A stretch of 33,322 bases of DNA from positions 1-33,322 of the forward strand of contig NZ_JOEH01000050.1 of the NCBI RefSeq assembly GCF_000719095.1, read 5' to 3'. Made by a program: the position numbers and the translations under genes. The DNA is from Streptacidiphilus jeojiense (GTDB lineage Bacteria; Actinomycetota; Actinomycetes; Streptomycetales; Streptomycetaceae). Below are positions 23,623 through 31,074 of this stretch, in pieces. Every line of letters starts with the position of its first letter. Within the stretch, counting starts at the first letter, position 1. A model generated the notes under the pieces. The model was not told where the DNA came from. It made no database searches and was given only the letters and a program-made list of their open reading frames with translations.

Positions 23623-24879
23623 ATGCAGGTTGTCGTCGCTGGCCAGGGCTACGTAGGGCTGCCGCTCGCCGTGCGCGCCGCCGAGATGGGACACCGTGTC
23701 GTGGGCTACGACACCGACCCCCAACGTGTCCAGCAGCTCGCCGCCGGCCAGTCCTACGTGGAAGACGTCGCCTCCGCGCGGCTCCGCAGCCAGCTGGCCT
23801 GCGGGGCCTACTCGGCCACCGCCGACGCCACCGCCCTGGCGGGCTTCGACATCGCGGTGATCACCGTGCCCACCCCGCTGCGCGACGGCGTGCCCGACCT
23901 GACCTACATCGAGTCCTGCGCCCGAACGCTGGGCGCGCACCTGGGCCCCGGCGCCACCGTGGTCCTGGAGTCCACCACCTACCCCGGCACCACCGAGGAA
24001 CTGATGGTCCCGATCCTGGAGAAGGAGTCCGCCCTGGTCGCCGGCCTGGACTTCCACGTCGGATTCAGCCCCGAGCGCATCGACCCGGGCAACCAGCAGT
24101 GGCCCTTCGACAAGACACCCAAGGTGGTCTCCGGCATCGACACCGCTTCCCTCGAGGTGGTCAGGGGCTTCTACGACGGCCTGGTGCAGACCACGGTCCC
24201 GGTGTCCGGAACCAGGGTGGCCGAACTGACCAAGCTGATCGAGAACACCTTCCGGCACGTGAACATCGCCCTGGTCAACGAGCTGGCAGTGTTCGCCCAC
24301 GAGCTGGGCATCGACATCTGGGAGGCGATCGACGCGGCCGCGTCCAAGCCCTTCGGCTACATGAGGTTCACCCCTGGCCCAGGCGTTGGCGGTCACTGCC
24401 TGCCCATCGACCCCTCGTTCCTGTCCTGGCGGGTGGAACGAGCGCTCGGCCGCTCGTTCCGCTTCGTCGAGCTGGCCAACGACGTGAACAACCACATGCC
24501 CAACTACGTGGTCCAGCGGCTCACCGAGGCCTTCAACAAGCGTCGCATGTCCGTCCGCGGATCCCGCGTCCTGCTCCTCGGCCTGGCCTACAAGGCCGAT
24601 ACCTCCGACACCCGCGAGTCGCCGTCGGCACGGGTCGCCGACCTACTGCTCGACCTCGGCGCCGAGGTACGCGGCGCCGACCCGAATGTAGAGGACGCCA
24701 CCAGCGCCGACCAGCGCCTGACGCGGGTGCCGGCGACTGCGCAGGAGATCGCTGCCTCCGATGCCGTGGTGCTGCTCACCGACCACTCGGGGTTCGACTA
24801 CGAGGCGATCCGTGAGCACGCACCCTATGTACTCGACTGTCGGAACCGGCTGTCCGGCGCGAACATCGATGTCCTCTAG
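23623..24879 (+). CDS. UDP-sugar 6-dehydrogenase (UDP-Glc/UDP-HexNAc type)
   Basis: A 418-residue member of the UDP-glucose/GDP-mannose dehydrogenase family, which oxidises C6 of a nucleotide sugar to a uronate with two NAD+. Motifs are the Rossmann GQGYVG (7-12), ESTTYPGTTEE, GFSPERIDPGN, Lys204 and Asn208 in ELTKLIENT, and catalytic Cys259 in GVGGHCLPIDP. The SPERIDPGN form is typical of WbpA/WecC-like enzymes acting on UDP-GlcNAc or UDP-ManNAc, but substrate choice cannot be fixed here. The ATG at 23623 has GGAG 6 nt upstream. Confidence 0.92.
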   Translation: MQVVVAGQGYVGLPLAVRAAEMGHRVVGYDTDPQRVQQLAAGQSYVEDVASARLRSQLACGAYSATADATALAGFDIAVITVPTPLRDGVPDLTYIESCARTLGAHLGPGATVVLESTTYPGTTEELMVPILEKESALVAGLDFHVGFSPERIDPGNQQWPFDKTPKVVSGIDTASLEVVRGFYDGLVQTTVPVSGTRVAELTKLIENTFRHVNIALVNELAVFAHELGIDIWEAIDAAASKPFGYMRFTPGPGVGGHCLPIDPSFLSWRVERALGRSFRFVELANDVNNHMPNYVVQRLTEAFNKRRMSVRGSRVLLLGLAYKADTSDTRESPSARVADLLLDLGAEVRGADPNVEDATSADQRLTRVPATAQEIAASDAVVLLTDHSGFDYEAIREHAPYVLDCRNRLSGANIDVL

Positions 24880-24927
24880 GTAGGGGTCGGCCGTGCGGCC
24901 GGGCAAACCCGCCGCTGCCCCTGGCCG

Positions 24928-25605
24928 TCAGCTGCGTTCCCGGACTGGGACGGTGAGCGCACCGGCCGGCAGCGCGGGCCGGGGCCACCCGGGATTGGGC
25001 TGCCAGGTCTGCGGCGCGCCGGCGAACGGACCGCTGCGGTCCTCGATGAGCCCGACGACGTACTCGCGGGCGGCCTCCACTCGCTGGTGCTCCCGCTCGG
25101 TGACCACGCCCAGGCGACGGCCGTGCGCATACTCGTCCTCGTCCTTCCACTTCAGCTTCGCCAGGTCCGGCGAAACCACCAAGTCCACCAGTAGGTCGAA
25201 GGTGTCGATGCCGATCTCGGTGCGCCGCAAGGGGCGTTGGAAGTTCACATACAGCCGGTCCAGCCGGTGGCCGGCGTCGTAGAACCGGCCGACGCTGAAG
25301 AAGTCACCAGCCCGGGTCTCGGTCACCAGCGAGGTCTGCCGCCATGTCCACGTCCCGAGCTCCCACTGCCCGGCGGCCAGGGCCTCGACCGCGCGCGCTC
25401 GAGCCGAAGCATCACCGCTTTGGGACCACTCCAGCCACGGGCTCGGCGCCAGGCTCTCCAGCCCCACCCAGTGGGCTAGGACCATCGCCTCGCCGGTGTC
25501 GGCCAGGACCCGGTATGGGGCAGCCGTCCACACCCGGCCGCCGAACACGTCCCGGCGCGCAACCGCCTGTCCTTGATGAAATGGGGTGCCGCTCAATTTC
25601 GCCAT
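24928..25605 (-). CDS. DUF402 (FomD-like) protein
   Basis: A 225-residue protein from the ATG at 25605 (MAKLSGTPFHQG). The DUF402 core (Pfam PF04167) is visible in the second half: YVNFQRPLRRTEIGIDTFD, DLVVSPDLAKLKWKDEDEYAHG. The acidic D-x-D / DE residues coordinate metals in FomD, a nucleoside diphosphatase/CMP-phosphonate hydrolase. The longer frame to 25995 runs into low-complexity, Arg/Cys-rich sequence and is rejected. It converges on the dehydrogenase gene. A nucleotide hydrolase role is inferred from the family. Confidence 0.85.
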   Translation of the reverse strand: MAKLSGTPFHQGQAVARRDVFGGRVWTAAPYRVLADTGEAMVLAHWVGLESLAPSPWLEWSQSGDASARARAVEALAAGQWELGTWTWRQTSLVTETRAGDFFSVGRFYDAGHRLDRLYVNFQRPLRRTEIGIDTFDLLVDLVVSPDLAKLKWKDEDEYAHGRRLGVVTEREHQRVEAAREYVVGLIEDRSGPFAGAPQTWQPNPGWPRPALPAGALTVPVRERS

Positions 25606-25655
25606 GCCTTGATCGTCTCCGGTTCCCACCGCTCCCGCCTCCTGCGCAATCCGCA

Positions 25656-26078
25656 TCACCCGGGATGTCCGGAGCCGGCGGTCAGCGCGCGTGCGCGGCG
25701 CGCAGCGAGCTGGCGTTTGCGCAGTGCGCACGGAACGCGCGCACGATGCGCACTGTGCCTGCGGCGCGGTGCGCAGGTGCGATTGCGCACGGGGTATGCG
25801 CACCGCGCTCGGCGCTGGCCCGGTGAACATTCGGGCACCGGGATGCCCTCGGCCACGTCGTGGATCACGCGCTCGCGCGTCTGGTTCACCGTGTTGTTGA
25901 CCACGTCCGGTATCGGTCGCCTGCGGGGACTTCGGGTCCGGTCCCTTCTTGTGTCCGTGATGACGGCAACGGTGCCCGCTGTCAGCCTCACCCATTCGGG
26001 TTCCATGCCGACCGAGGGGTCAGGCTCGGCGACCGCGCCGGTGGGCGACCGGGACCGGGGCAGCAGCCGGTCGGTCAT
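25656..26078 (-). CDS. Arg/Cys-rich hypothetical protein (tentative)
   Basis: A 140-residue frame with about 80% G/C at third positions, higher than expected for non-coding DNA. The first two thirds look protein-like (EPEWVRLTAGTVAVITDTRR, PDVVNNTVNQTRERVIHDVAEG). The last third is Arg/Cys/Ala-rich because it overlaps a TGCGCA cluster. No ribosome site is evident and the frame is open back to a GTG at 26168, so the start is uncertain. If not a gene, the whole of 25606-26468 is a non-coding region. No family was recognised. Confidence 0.4.
   Translation of the reverse strand: MTDRLLPRSRSPTGAVAEPDPSVGMEPEWVRLTAGTVAVITDTRRDRTRSPRRRPIPDVVNNTVNQTRERVIHDVAEGIPVPECSPGQRRARCAYPVRNRTCAPRRRHSAHRARVPCALRKRQLAARRARALTAGSGHPG
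25718..25802. repeat. Cluster of six TGCGCA palindromes
   Basis: TGCGCA occurs at 25718, 25725, 25747, 25770, 25784 and 25797. Two further clusters lie in the transfer operon (26659-26878, six copies; 28275-28334, four copies). Background density in the rest of the window is roughly one per few kilobases. Confidence 0.6.
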
Positions 26079-26244
26079 CTGGGTGATCGCCTGAGATCGA
26101 TCCAGTGCCGTGTCCCCGTACACGGCGGACAGCGGCGGGTGAGGACGGACGCCCCGTAGCAGGCACACCGCAGTTGCGTTGGTACTCCGTCATGGAGCCG
26201 CCGAGAGCGGCTCCGGTCGCCTCTGGGTTGAAGACCGGTCAGGG

Positions 26245-26416
26245 CTGGTGACTGAGTAACCAGTTCTGTACCCAGTGCAGGTCAGGAGCGGTATTCCGGA
26301 CCGCAGCCTGTCCCACGCCGAGGGGGCCGGGGGCCCGGTTACTGAGCTGTCACCAGTGCCCCGTTGTCGTCTTGTGATGGTGGCCGGGTGAATCCGGTCA
26401 CCGGGGCGGTGACCGG
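26245..26416 (+). promoter_or_regulatory. Three inverted-repeat operators upstream of transfer operon
   Basis: Three inverted pairs of the same half-site precede the TcpC gene: CTGGTGACTGAGTAACCAG (26245-26263); CGGTTACT and GTCACCAG (26336-26356); and a perfect CCGGTCACC-N5-GGTGACCGG (26394-26416), which lies about 50 bp before the ATG. They are strong candidates for repressor or activator sites controlling the 26469-33322 operon. Confidence 0.6.
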
Positions 26417-26468
26417 CCAGGGGTTGAGTCAGGGCAGTAGATCCGCCGCTTCCCTGGAAGGTCCCCCC

Positions 26469-27512
26469 ATGCCCCGATCACCCGCTCCGGCGCCCGTCCG
26501 TGACACGGAACCCGATCCCATTGCCCCGCCCCTCGCCGGCACCGGCCGGGCCCACGGCCGCGGACTCCTGGTCCGGGTCGGCGTGTGGGCGGCGATCGCC
26601 GCCGGCCCCCTTGCTCTGTTCGCATCGTGCTCTGCGAACGCCGCCCCGGGGGCTGCCGTGCGCACGGCGCAACCGACCGCACGCGCCACGGCCGCGCTGG
26701 ACCCGGCTGGCTTCGCGCAGATGTTCGTGTCGCTGTGGCTGCGCGCGGACGCCTCGACCGATGACGCGCGTGCGCGCGCATTGCGCAGTATGGCCCCCGG
26801 CGTCGCGCTGCTGACGGATGCGCAGAACGCGCAGGGTGCGCGGACGGTCGAGCAGTGCGCAGCGGTGCGCAGTGCGCAGATCGCTCCGGGCTACTGGTCG
26901 GTGGTGGTGGGCGTCGAACTGGACTCCGGGTCGGCGGTGCAGCTGCGCTACTTCGCGGTGCCGGTCCAGGTCGCCTCCAGCACGGGCACCGGCGCGTTGG
27001 GGTCCTTGACGGTGGCAGCCGCGCCGGCCGAGGTCGGGCCTGCGGCGGCGGGCAGTGCACCACAGACCAGGTACCCGGCCGCGGTCGCCTCGGACTCGGC
27101 GCTGGCCGCTTCGACGACGGCGTTCTTGTCGGCGTACCTGACCGGGTCGGGTGTGCTCTCCCCGCTTCTGTCCCCGGGGATGCAGCTCGCCTCGCTGCCG
27201 GTGGCCCCGTACGCCGGGGTTCAGGTGGTGCAGGTGAGCGCTGACCGCTCGGGCTTGGACGGGGCGGTGCCTGCGGACGGGACGGTGGCCGAGGTGTGGG
27301 TGCAGGTCACCGCCACGGATCCGGCCGGGACGCAGTGGCCGTTGCAGTACGCGCTGCGGATGCGGGCGCGGGCCGGCCGCTGGGAGGTCGCCGCACTGGA
27401 ACCGGGCCCGCAACTGGCCAGCACACCGGCCGCCCCCTCCACTGCTCCGTCTGTGGTGCCGTCGACGGCGCCGTCGGGCGCCGCCCCCAGTTCCTCACCG
27501 TCCGCCTCGTGA
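26469..27512 (+). CDS. TcpC/ConB-like conjugation protein (VirB8-type)
   Basis: A 347-residue bitopic membrane protein: a Pro-rich cytoplasmic N-terminus, one TM helix (about 32-52, GLLVRVGVWAAIAAGPLALF), then an extracytoplasmic part of two similar alpha/beta domains and a Ser/Pro/Ala-rich tail. This is the layout of TcpC/ConB (Pfam PF12642), the VirB8-like scaffold of Gram-positive conjugation machines. The ATG at 26469 has GGAAGG 7 nt upstream. It is the first gene of the channel operon, directly behind three operator-like inverted repeats. Ala-Gln stretches (RTAQ, DAQNAQ, RSAQ) coincide with TGCGCA repeats in the DNA. Confidence 0.8.
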   Translation: MPRSPAPAPVRDTEPDPIAPPLAGTGRAHGRGLLVRVGVWAAIAAGPLALFASCSANAAPGAAVRTAQPTARATAALDPAGFAQMFVSLWLRADASTDDARARALRSMAPGVALLTDAQNAQGARTVEQCAAVRSAQIAPGYWSVVVGVELDSGSAVQLRYFAVPVQVASSTGTGALGSLTVAAAPAEVGPAAAGSAPQTRYPAAVASDSALAASTTAFLSAYLTGSGVLSPLLSPGMQLASLPVAPYAGVQVVQVSADRSGLDGAVPADGTVAEVWVQVTATDPAGTQWPLQYALRMRARAGRWEVAALEPGPQLASTPAAPSTAPSVVPSTAPSGAAPSSSPSAS

Positions 27513-27526
27513 ATCCGGAGACCACC

Positions 27527-27847
27527 ATGCATGCATCTGTCGACCTGGCTGCCGGCGCCCTGCAGAACCTGGGCAACAACTTGATCGCGATGTTCACCGG
27601 CTGGGCGCCGGGGGCCTTGGAGGCCGCCGGGGCGGTCATCGTCGTGGTGACGATGGTCCGGCGCTTCAGCCTCAAGGCCGGCATCGGCGCCCTGATCGCC
27701 TTCGTACTGGTCCTGGCGATCTTCCAGGACCGCAACAACATCGCGAACGTGTTCACCAACCAGATCCAGTCCGCCTCCACCACCAACGGCCTGGGCGCAC
27801 TGCCGGGCCACAGCGTGGTCCGGTTGCCGTCGGGCGCCGGCCGGTGA
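27527..27847 (+). CDS. Small conjugation membrane protein (ConC position)
   Basis: A 106-residue protein with two hydrophobic segments (GALEAAGAVIVVVTMV, about 28-44; AGIGALIAFVLVLAIFQ, about 50-67) separated by a basic RRFSLK loop. The ATG at 27527 has GGAG 6 nt upstream. It lies between the TcpC and TcpE-like genes, the position of conC in ICEBs1, and its size suits a small channel component. Sequence alone does not prove homology. It overlaps the next gene as GTGA. Confidence 0.7.
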   Translation: MHASVDLAAGALQNLGNNLIAMFTGWAPGALEAAGAVIVVVTMVRRFSLKAGIGALIAFVLVLAIFQDRNNIANVFTNQIQSASTTNGLGALPGHSVVRLPSGAGR

Positions 27848-28401
27848 GCGCGGGCGAGCAGCTGGTCGTCGCGCGCTCCTACACCCGCGCGCGGCGGTGG
27901 CCGTGGGTGCTGGGCAAGCTCGGCGAGCTGAGGCTGCCGCTGGGCCCCTACACCCCGGCCCAGTTGGCGGTGGCCGGGGTGGGCACCATCGTGCTGATCC
28001 GCAGCTACGCCTGGTGGGCCCCGGTCCTGGGCCCGCTCCCTGTTGCTCTGCTGGGGCTGGCGGTGTGGGCGGCGCGCTCGGCGCGGATCGGCGGCCGGGT
28101 CCCGGCCGCCGCCCTGTGGGGCATCGCCCTCGCCCTGGCGCAGCCGCGGGCCGGGCGGATCGCGGGACGCACCGCCCGGGACCGGCCCCGAGCGGATCTG
28201 CTCGGCGGCTTCCACATCACCGACACCGTCACCGGTGCAGTGCTGCCGCGGCGCGCGGTCACCGCGGCGCCGCATGCGCAGCGGTTTGCGCAGAGCGCGC
28301 GCACCGACGCGGCGCCGGTGCGCAGCACTGCGCAGTCCGCGCAGGGGGTCGGTGTGCAGACGGCGCTGCAGCGGCTGCTCGCCGCCCAGCGCGATCAGTA
28401 G
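27844..28401 (+). CDS. TcpE/ConD-like (VirB3-type) conjugation protein
   Basis: A 185-residue protein. The N-terminus fits TcpE (Pfam PF12648) or PrgI-like proteins: ARRWPWVLGKLGELRLPLGPYTPAQL leads into two TM helices (about 42-56 and 58-78, LAVAGVGTIVLIRSYAWW and VLGPLPVALLGLAVWAA). The C-terminal half is basic and disordered, with AQ/SAQ repeats over a TGCGCA cluster. VirB3-type proteins partner the VirB4 ATPase, which is the next gene. The GTG start overlaps the upstream stop. Confidence 0.7.
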   Translation: MSAGEQLVVARSYTRARRWPWVLGKLGELRLPLGPYTPAQLAVAGVGTIVLIRSYAWWAPVLGPLPVALLGLAVWAARSARIGGRVPAAALWGIALALAQPRAGRIAGRTARDRPRADLLGGFHITDTVTGAVLPRRAVTAAPHAQRFAQSARTDAAPVRSTAQSAQGVGVQTALQRLLAAQRDQ

Positions 28402-28437
28402 GGGCAATCCAGTCGACGTGTGGTTGAAGGAGGAGCG

Positions 28438-31074
28438 ATGCGGGTTCCGATGCGGCATGTGGTGGACAACTTGATCTGGACGGTGCACGGAACGGTGTGG
28501 GCGGTGTATCAGGTGACGCCGGTGGCCTCGCGGTTCGTGCCGGCCCGCACCCGCCGGGAGCTGGTGGGCCGGTTGACGTCGATGGTGCGTCAGCTGTCCG
28601 GGTCCCCGCGCTGGTTCGGTCTGTGCGCGCAGGTCGATGAGGGCGAGGTGGTGGCGCGGATGGTCGAGGGGGTCGACCTGGGCCAGCGCCCGGCGTGGGA
28701 GGAGGTCGCCGACGCGTCGCTGTCGATGCTGTGGGGCGCGGAGATGTACCGGCGCACCCACTGGCTGGCGATCCCGCTGCGCGCGCCTTCGGCGGTGGCC
28801 GAACTGCAGGCCACCGTGGCCAGCGCCTGGAGCGAGGTCGGCGACCTGCTGGGACTGGCGCCCGGGCGGGTGAGCGCGGGTGAGGTCGACGCCTACCGCC
28901 GGCGCGCCCAGAACCTGTCCGCGCAGCTGGCCGGCGGACCGGTGCTGCGCCCGGCGAAGGCGGCGGAGATCGTGTGGATGGTCCAGCACGCGGTCCACCG
29001 CGGCCTTGAGGAACCGCTGCTGGTCGCCGCCCAGGCCGCGACCACCGGCGGGGGCCGGGTGGTCGGGGACACACTGCACTCCCCCTCCTACCAGGGCCTG
29101 GGCCAAGTCCGGCTGGCCGAGGGCGGTCAACTCGGCGCCGCAGCCACGCCCGACAAGGACGGGTCACGGGCCTGGTGGAAGCGCCGGGACGGAACCTCCC
29201 CGGTGCTGCGGCGATGGCTGGAGGTCGAGAGCGAGCAGGGCTGCTCCTACCAGGCCCACCTCGTCATCGGCCAGCAGCCCGGCACCGTGGTCGCGCAAGC
29301 GGCCGACGTGCTCGCGCAGCTGGAAGCCCTGCCGTTCCCGGTGGACTACGTGGTGGACTTGCAGATCGTGCCGGCCGAGAAGGCGAAGGTCTCGGTACGC
29401 CGCAAGAAACGCGAACTGGTCGACCAGGCCGAGCAGTACGGCGCGGAGACCTCCGGCCTGCCCGAGGCCATGTTCAGCGCGGCGGGCGAACTGGGCGAGG
29501 AGAGTGCGCGCCTGGAGCAGACCGCCAGCGAGGTCGAGGTCCAGGCGGTCACGGCGCTGACGGTGTGGGCGGACACCCCGTCGATGTGTGAGCAGCGCGC
29601 CCGCACCCTGGCCGGTGCCCTGGAGGGCGGGGACTATCAGGTGATCCGGCCGATCGGCGGTCAGGAGTCGCTGTTCGCGCTCGGTCTGCCCGGTGCGCCG
29701 GCAGCACCCCGGTTGCGGGAGTTCCGGCAGGTCGAACTGTCCGAGGACTGGGCCATGCGCGGGGCGGGAACCAGCATCGACCTGGGCGACGCGGTCGGGG
29801 CCCTGGCCGGGTTCTCGATGGACTGCGGCACCGCGCGCCCGGTGCTGATCGACCTGGCCGGGGCGCCGAACCGCGACGTGTCCGCGTCCATGGGCGTGGT
29901 CGGCGAGCTGGGATCGGGCAAGTCCGTCTTCGAGAAGGCCCTGTCCAGCGCGGTGGTGGACCGCGGCGGTCAGGCCATCGTGGTGGACCGCACCCCGCTG
30001 CGCGAGTGGGCCGCGTTCGCCACCGCCGCAACCGCAGGCCGCGCGCAGATCGTCGACGCGGCCGCCGCCGCGGTGTCCATCGACCCGCTGCGGCTGTTCC
30101 CGGCCGGCGACGGCACCCGCTGGGCGATGAGCTACCTGACCCTGCAGCTGGGCGTGGGCCCGATGACCCCGGCCGGGGCGCTGCTGTCCCACGTGGTGCA
30201 GAAAGTCGCCGCCGGATCCGATCCCAGCATGCATGCGGTGCTCACCATGCTGGAGGCGATGGCCGCGGACAGCGATGTGCCCGGGGTGCGCGGCGAGCAT
30301 GCGGCCACCCTGGCGGACATGCTGCGGATCGTGGCCCAGGACCGGCTGGGCGCGATGGTCTTCGACCCCGGGCTTCCGCCGCTGCGCTGGCAGGACCTGG
30401 ACGGCGACATGGTCGTGGTCACCACCGCAGGCCTGACCCTGCCCTCCACCGCGGCTCTGGCCAAGCCCGAACTGCTGCGCCAGCAGCCCCTGGAGGCATT
30501 GATCGGCCGGGCCGTGCTCTACCTGGTCGCCGCCGTCGCCCGGCAGGTGGCCTTCACCGACCCGTCCCGGTTTTGCCTGATCGCCCTCGACGAGTGCTAC
30601 TGGCTGACCGCCTCCACCGAAGGGGCGCAGCTGGTCCACGAGATCGTCCACGACGGCCGCAAGCACAAAGCAGGGGTCCTGCTCGGCTCGCACGACCCCG
30701 AGGAACTGGGCAGCGAGACCACCCGCGGACTGCTGGGCTACAAGGTCCTCATGCGGCACACGGACCCGGTACTGGCCCGCCGCGGCCTTACCTTCCTCGG
30801 CCTGGACGACACCGACACCCTGCTGCAGGACGAGGTCACCGGCCTGTCCCCGCGGAACCAGGACGACCGCAAAGGCGAGTGCCTCCTGCGCGACTCCAGC
30901 GGCCGCACCGGCCGGATGCGGGTAATGATCCCCCCGGTGGCCCGCATCCGTGCCAAGATCCACACCACCCCCTCCGGCCCCGCACCGCTACGCGCAGCCA
31001 CCCGCCCACAGGAGCTGCCCCCGGCAGGCGCCTCGCTGGCCAAGGCCAAGCAGGTGCAGGGGGGTGGGCGATGA
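28438..31074 (+). CDS. VirB4/ConE-like conjugation ATPase
   Basis: About 878 residues from the ATG at 28438, directly after AAGGAGGAG. The N-terminal half is the VirB4-type domain that docks on the channel. The C-terminal ATPase has Walker A GELGSGKS (489-496) and Walker B ALDECYWL (Asp718-Glu719), with the following HDGRKHKAG and GSHDPEELG typical of VirB4/TraC C-termini. It powers substrate transfer and channel assembly at the inner face of the membrane. It is flanked by TcpE-like and VirB6-like genes and overlaps the latter as ATGA. Minus-strand ORFs here are shadows. Confidence 0.9.
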   Translation: MRVPMRHVVDNLIWTVHGTVWAVYQVTPVASRFVPARTRRELVGRLTSMVRQLSGSPRWFGLCAQVDEGEVVARMVEGVDLGQRPAWEEVADASLSMLWGAEMYRRTHWLAIPLRAPSAVAELQATVASAWSEVGDLLGLAPGRVSAGEVDAYRRRAQNLSAQLAGGPVLRPAKAAEIVWMVQHAVHRGLEEPLLVAAQAATTGGGRVVGDTLHSPSYQGLGQVRLAEGGQLGAAATPDKDGSRAWWKRRDGTSPVLRRWLEVESEQGCSYQAHLVIGQQPGTVVAQAADVLAQLEALPFPVDYVVDLQIVPAEKAKVSVRRKKRELVDQAEQYGAETSGLPEAMFSAAGELGEESARLEQTASEVEVQAVTALTVWADTPSMCEQRARTLAGALEGGDYQVIRPIGGQESLFALGLPGAPAAPRLREFRQVELSEDWAMRGAGTSIDLGDAVGALAGFSMDCGTARPVLIDLAGAPNRDVSASMGVVGELGSGKSVFEKALSSAVVDRGGQAIVVDRTPLREWAAFATAATAGRAQIVDAAAAAVSIDPLRLFPAGDGTRWAMSYLTLQLGVGPMTPAGALLSHVVQKVAAGSDPSMHAVLTMLEAMAADSDVPGVRGEHAATLADMLRIVAQDRLGAMVFDPGLPPLRWQDLDGDMVVVTTAGLTLPSTAALAKPELLRQQPLEALIGRAVLYLVAAVARQVAFTDPSRFCLIALDECYWLTASTEGAQLVHEIVHDGRKHKAGVLLGSHDPEELGSETTRGLLGYKVLMRHTDPVLARRGLTFLGLDDTDTLLQDEVTGLSPRNQDDRKGECLLRDSSGRTGRMRVMIPPVARIRAKIHTTPSGPAPLRAATRPQELPPAGASLAKAKQVQGGGR

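Noticed and set aside
24886..24903. Terminator hairpin between the dehydrogenase and DUF402 genes
   Set aside because: Only a 5-bp GGCCG/CGGCC stem with a 2-nt loop; too weak to call.
24928..25995. Longer N-terminus for the DUF402 protein
   Set aside because: The extra 130 residues are Arg/Cys-rich low complexity, and the DUF402 family begins near the ATG at 25605.
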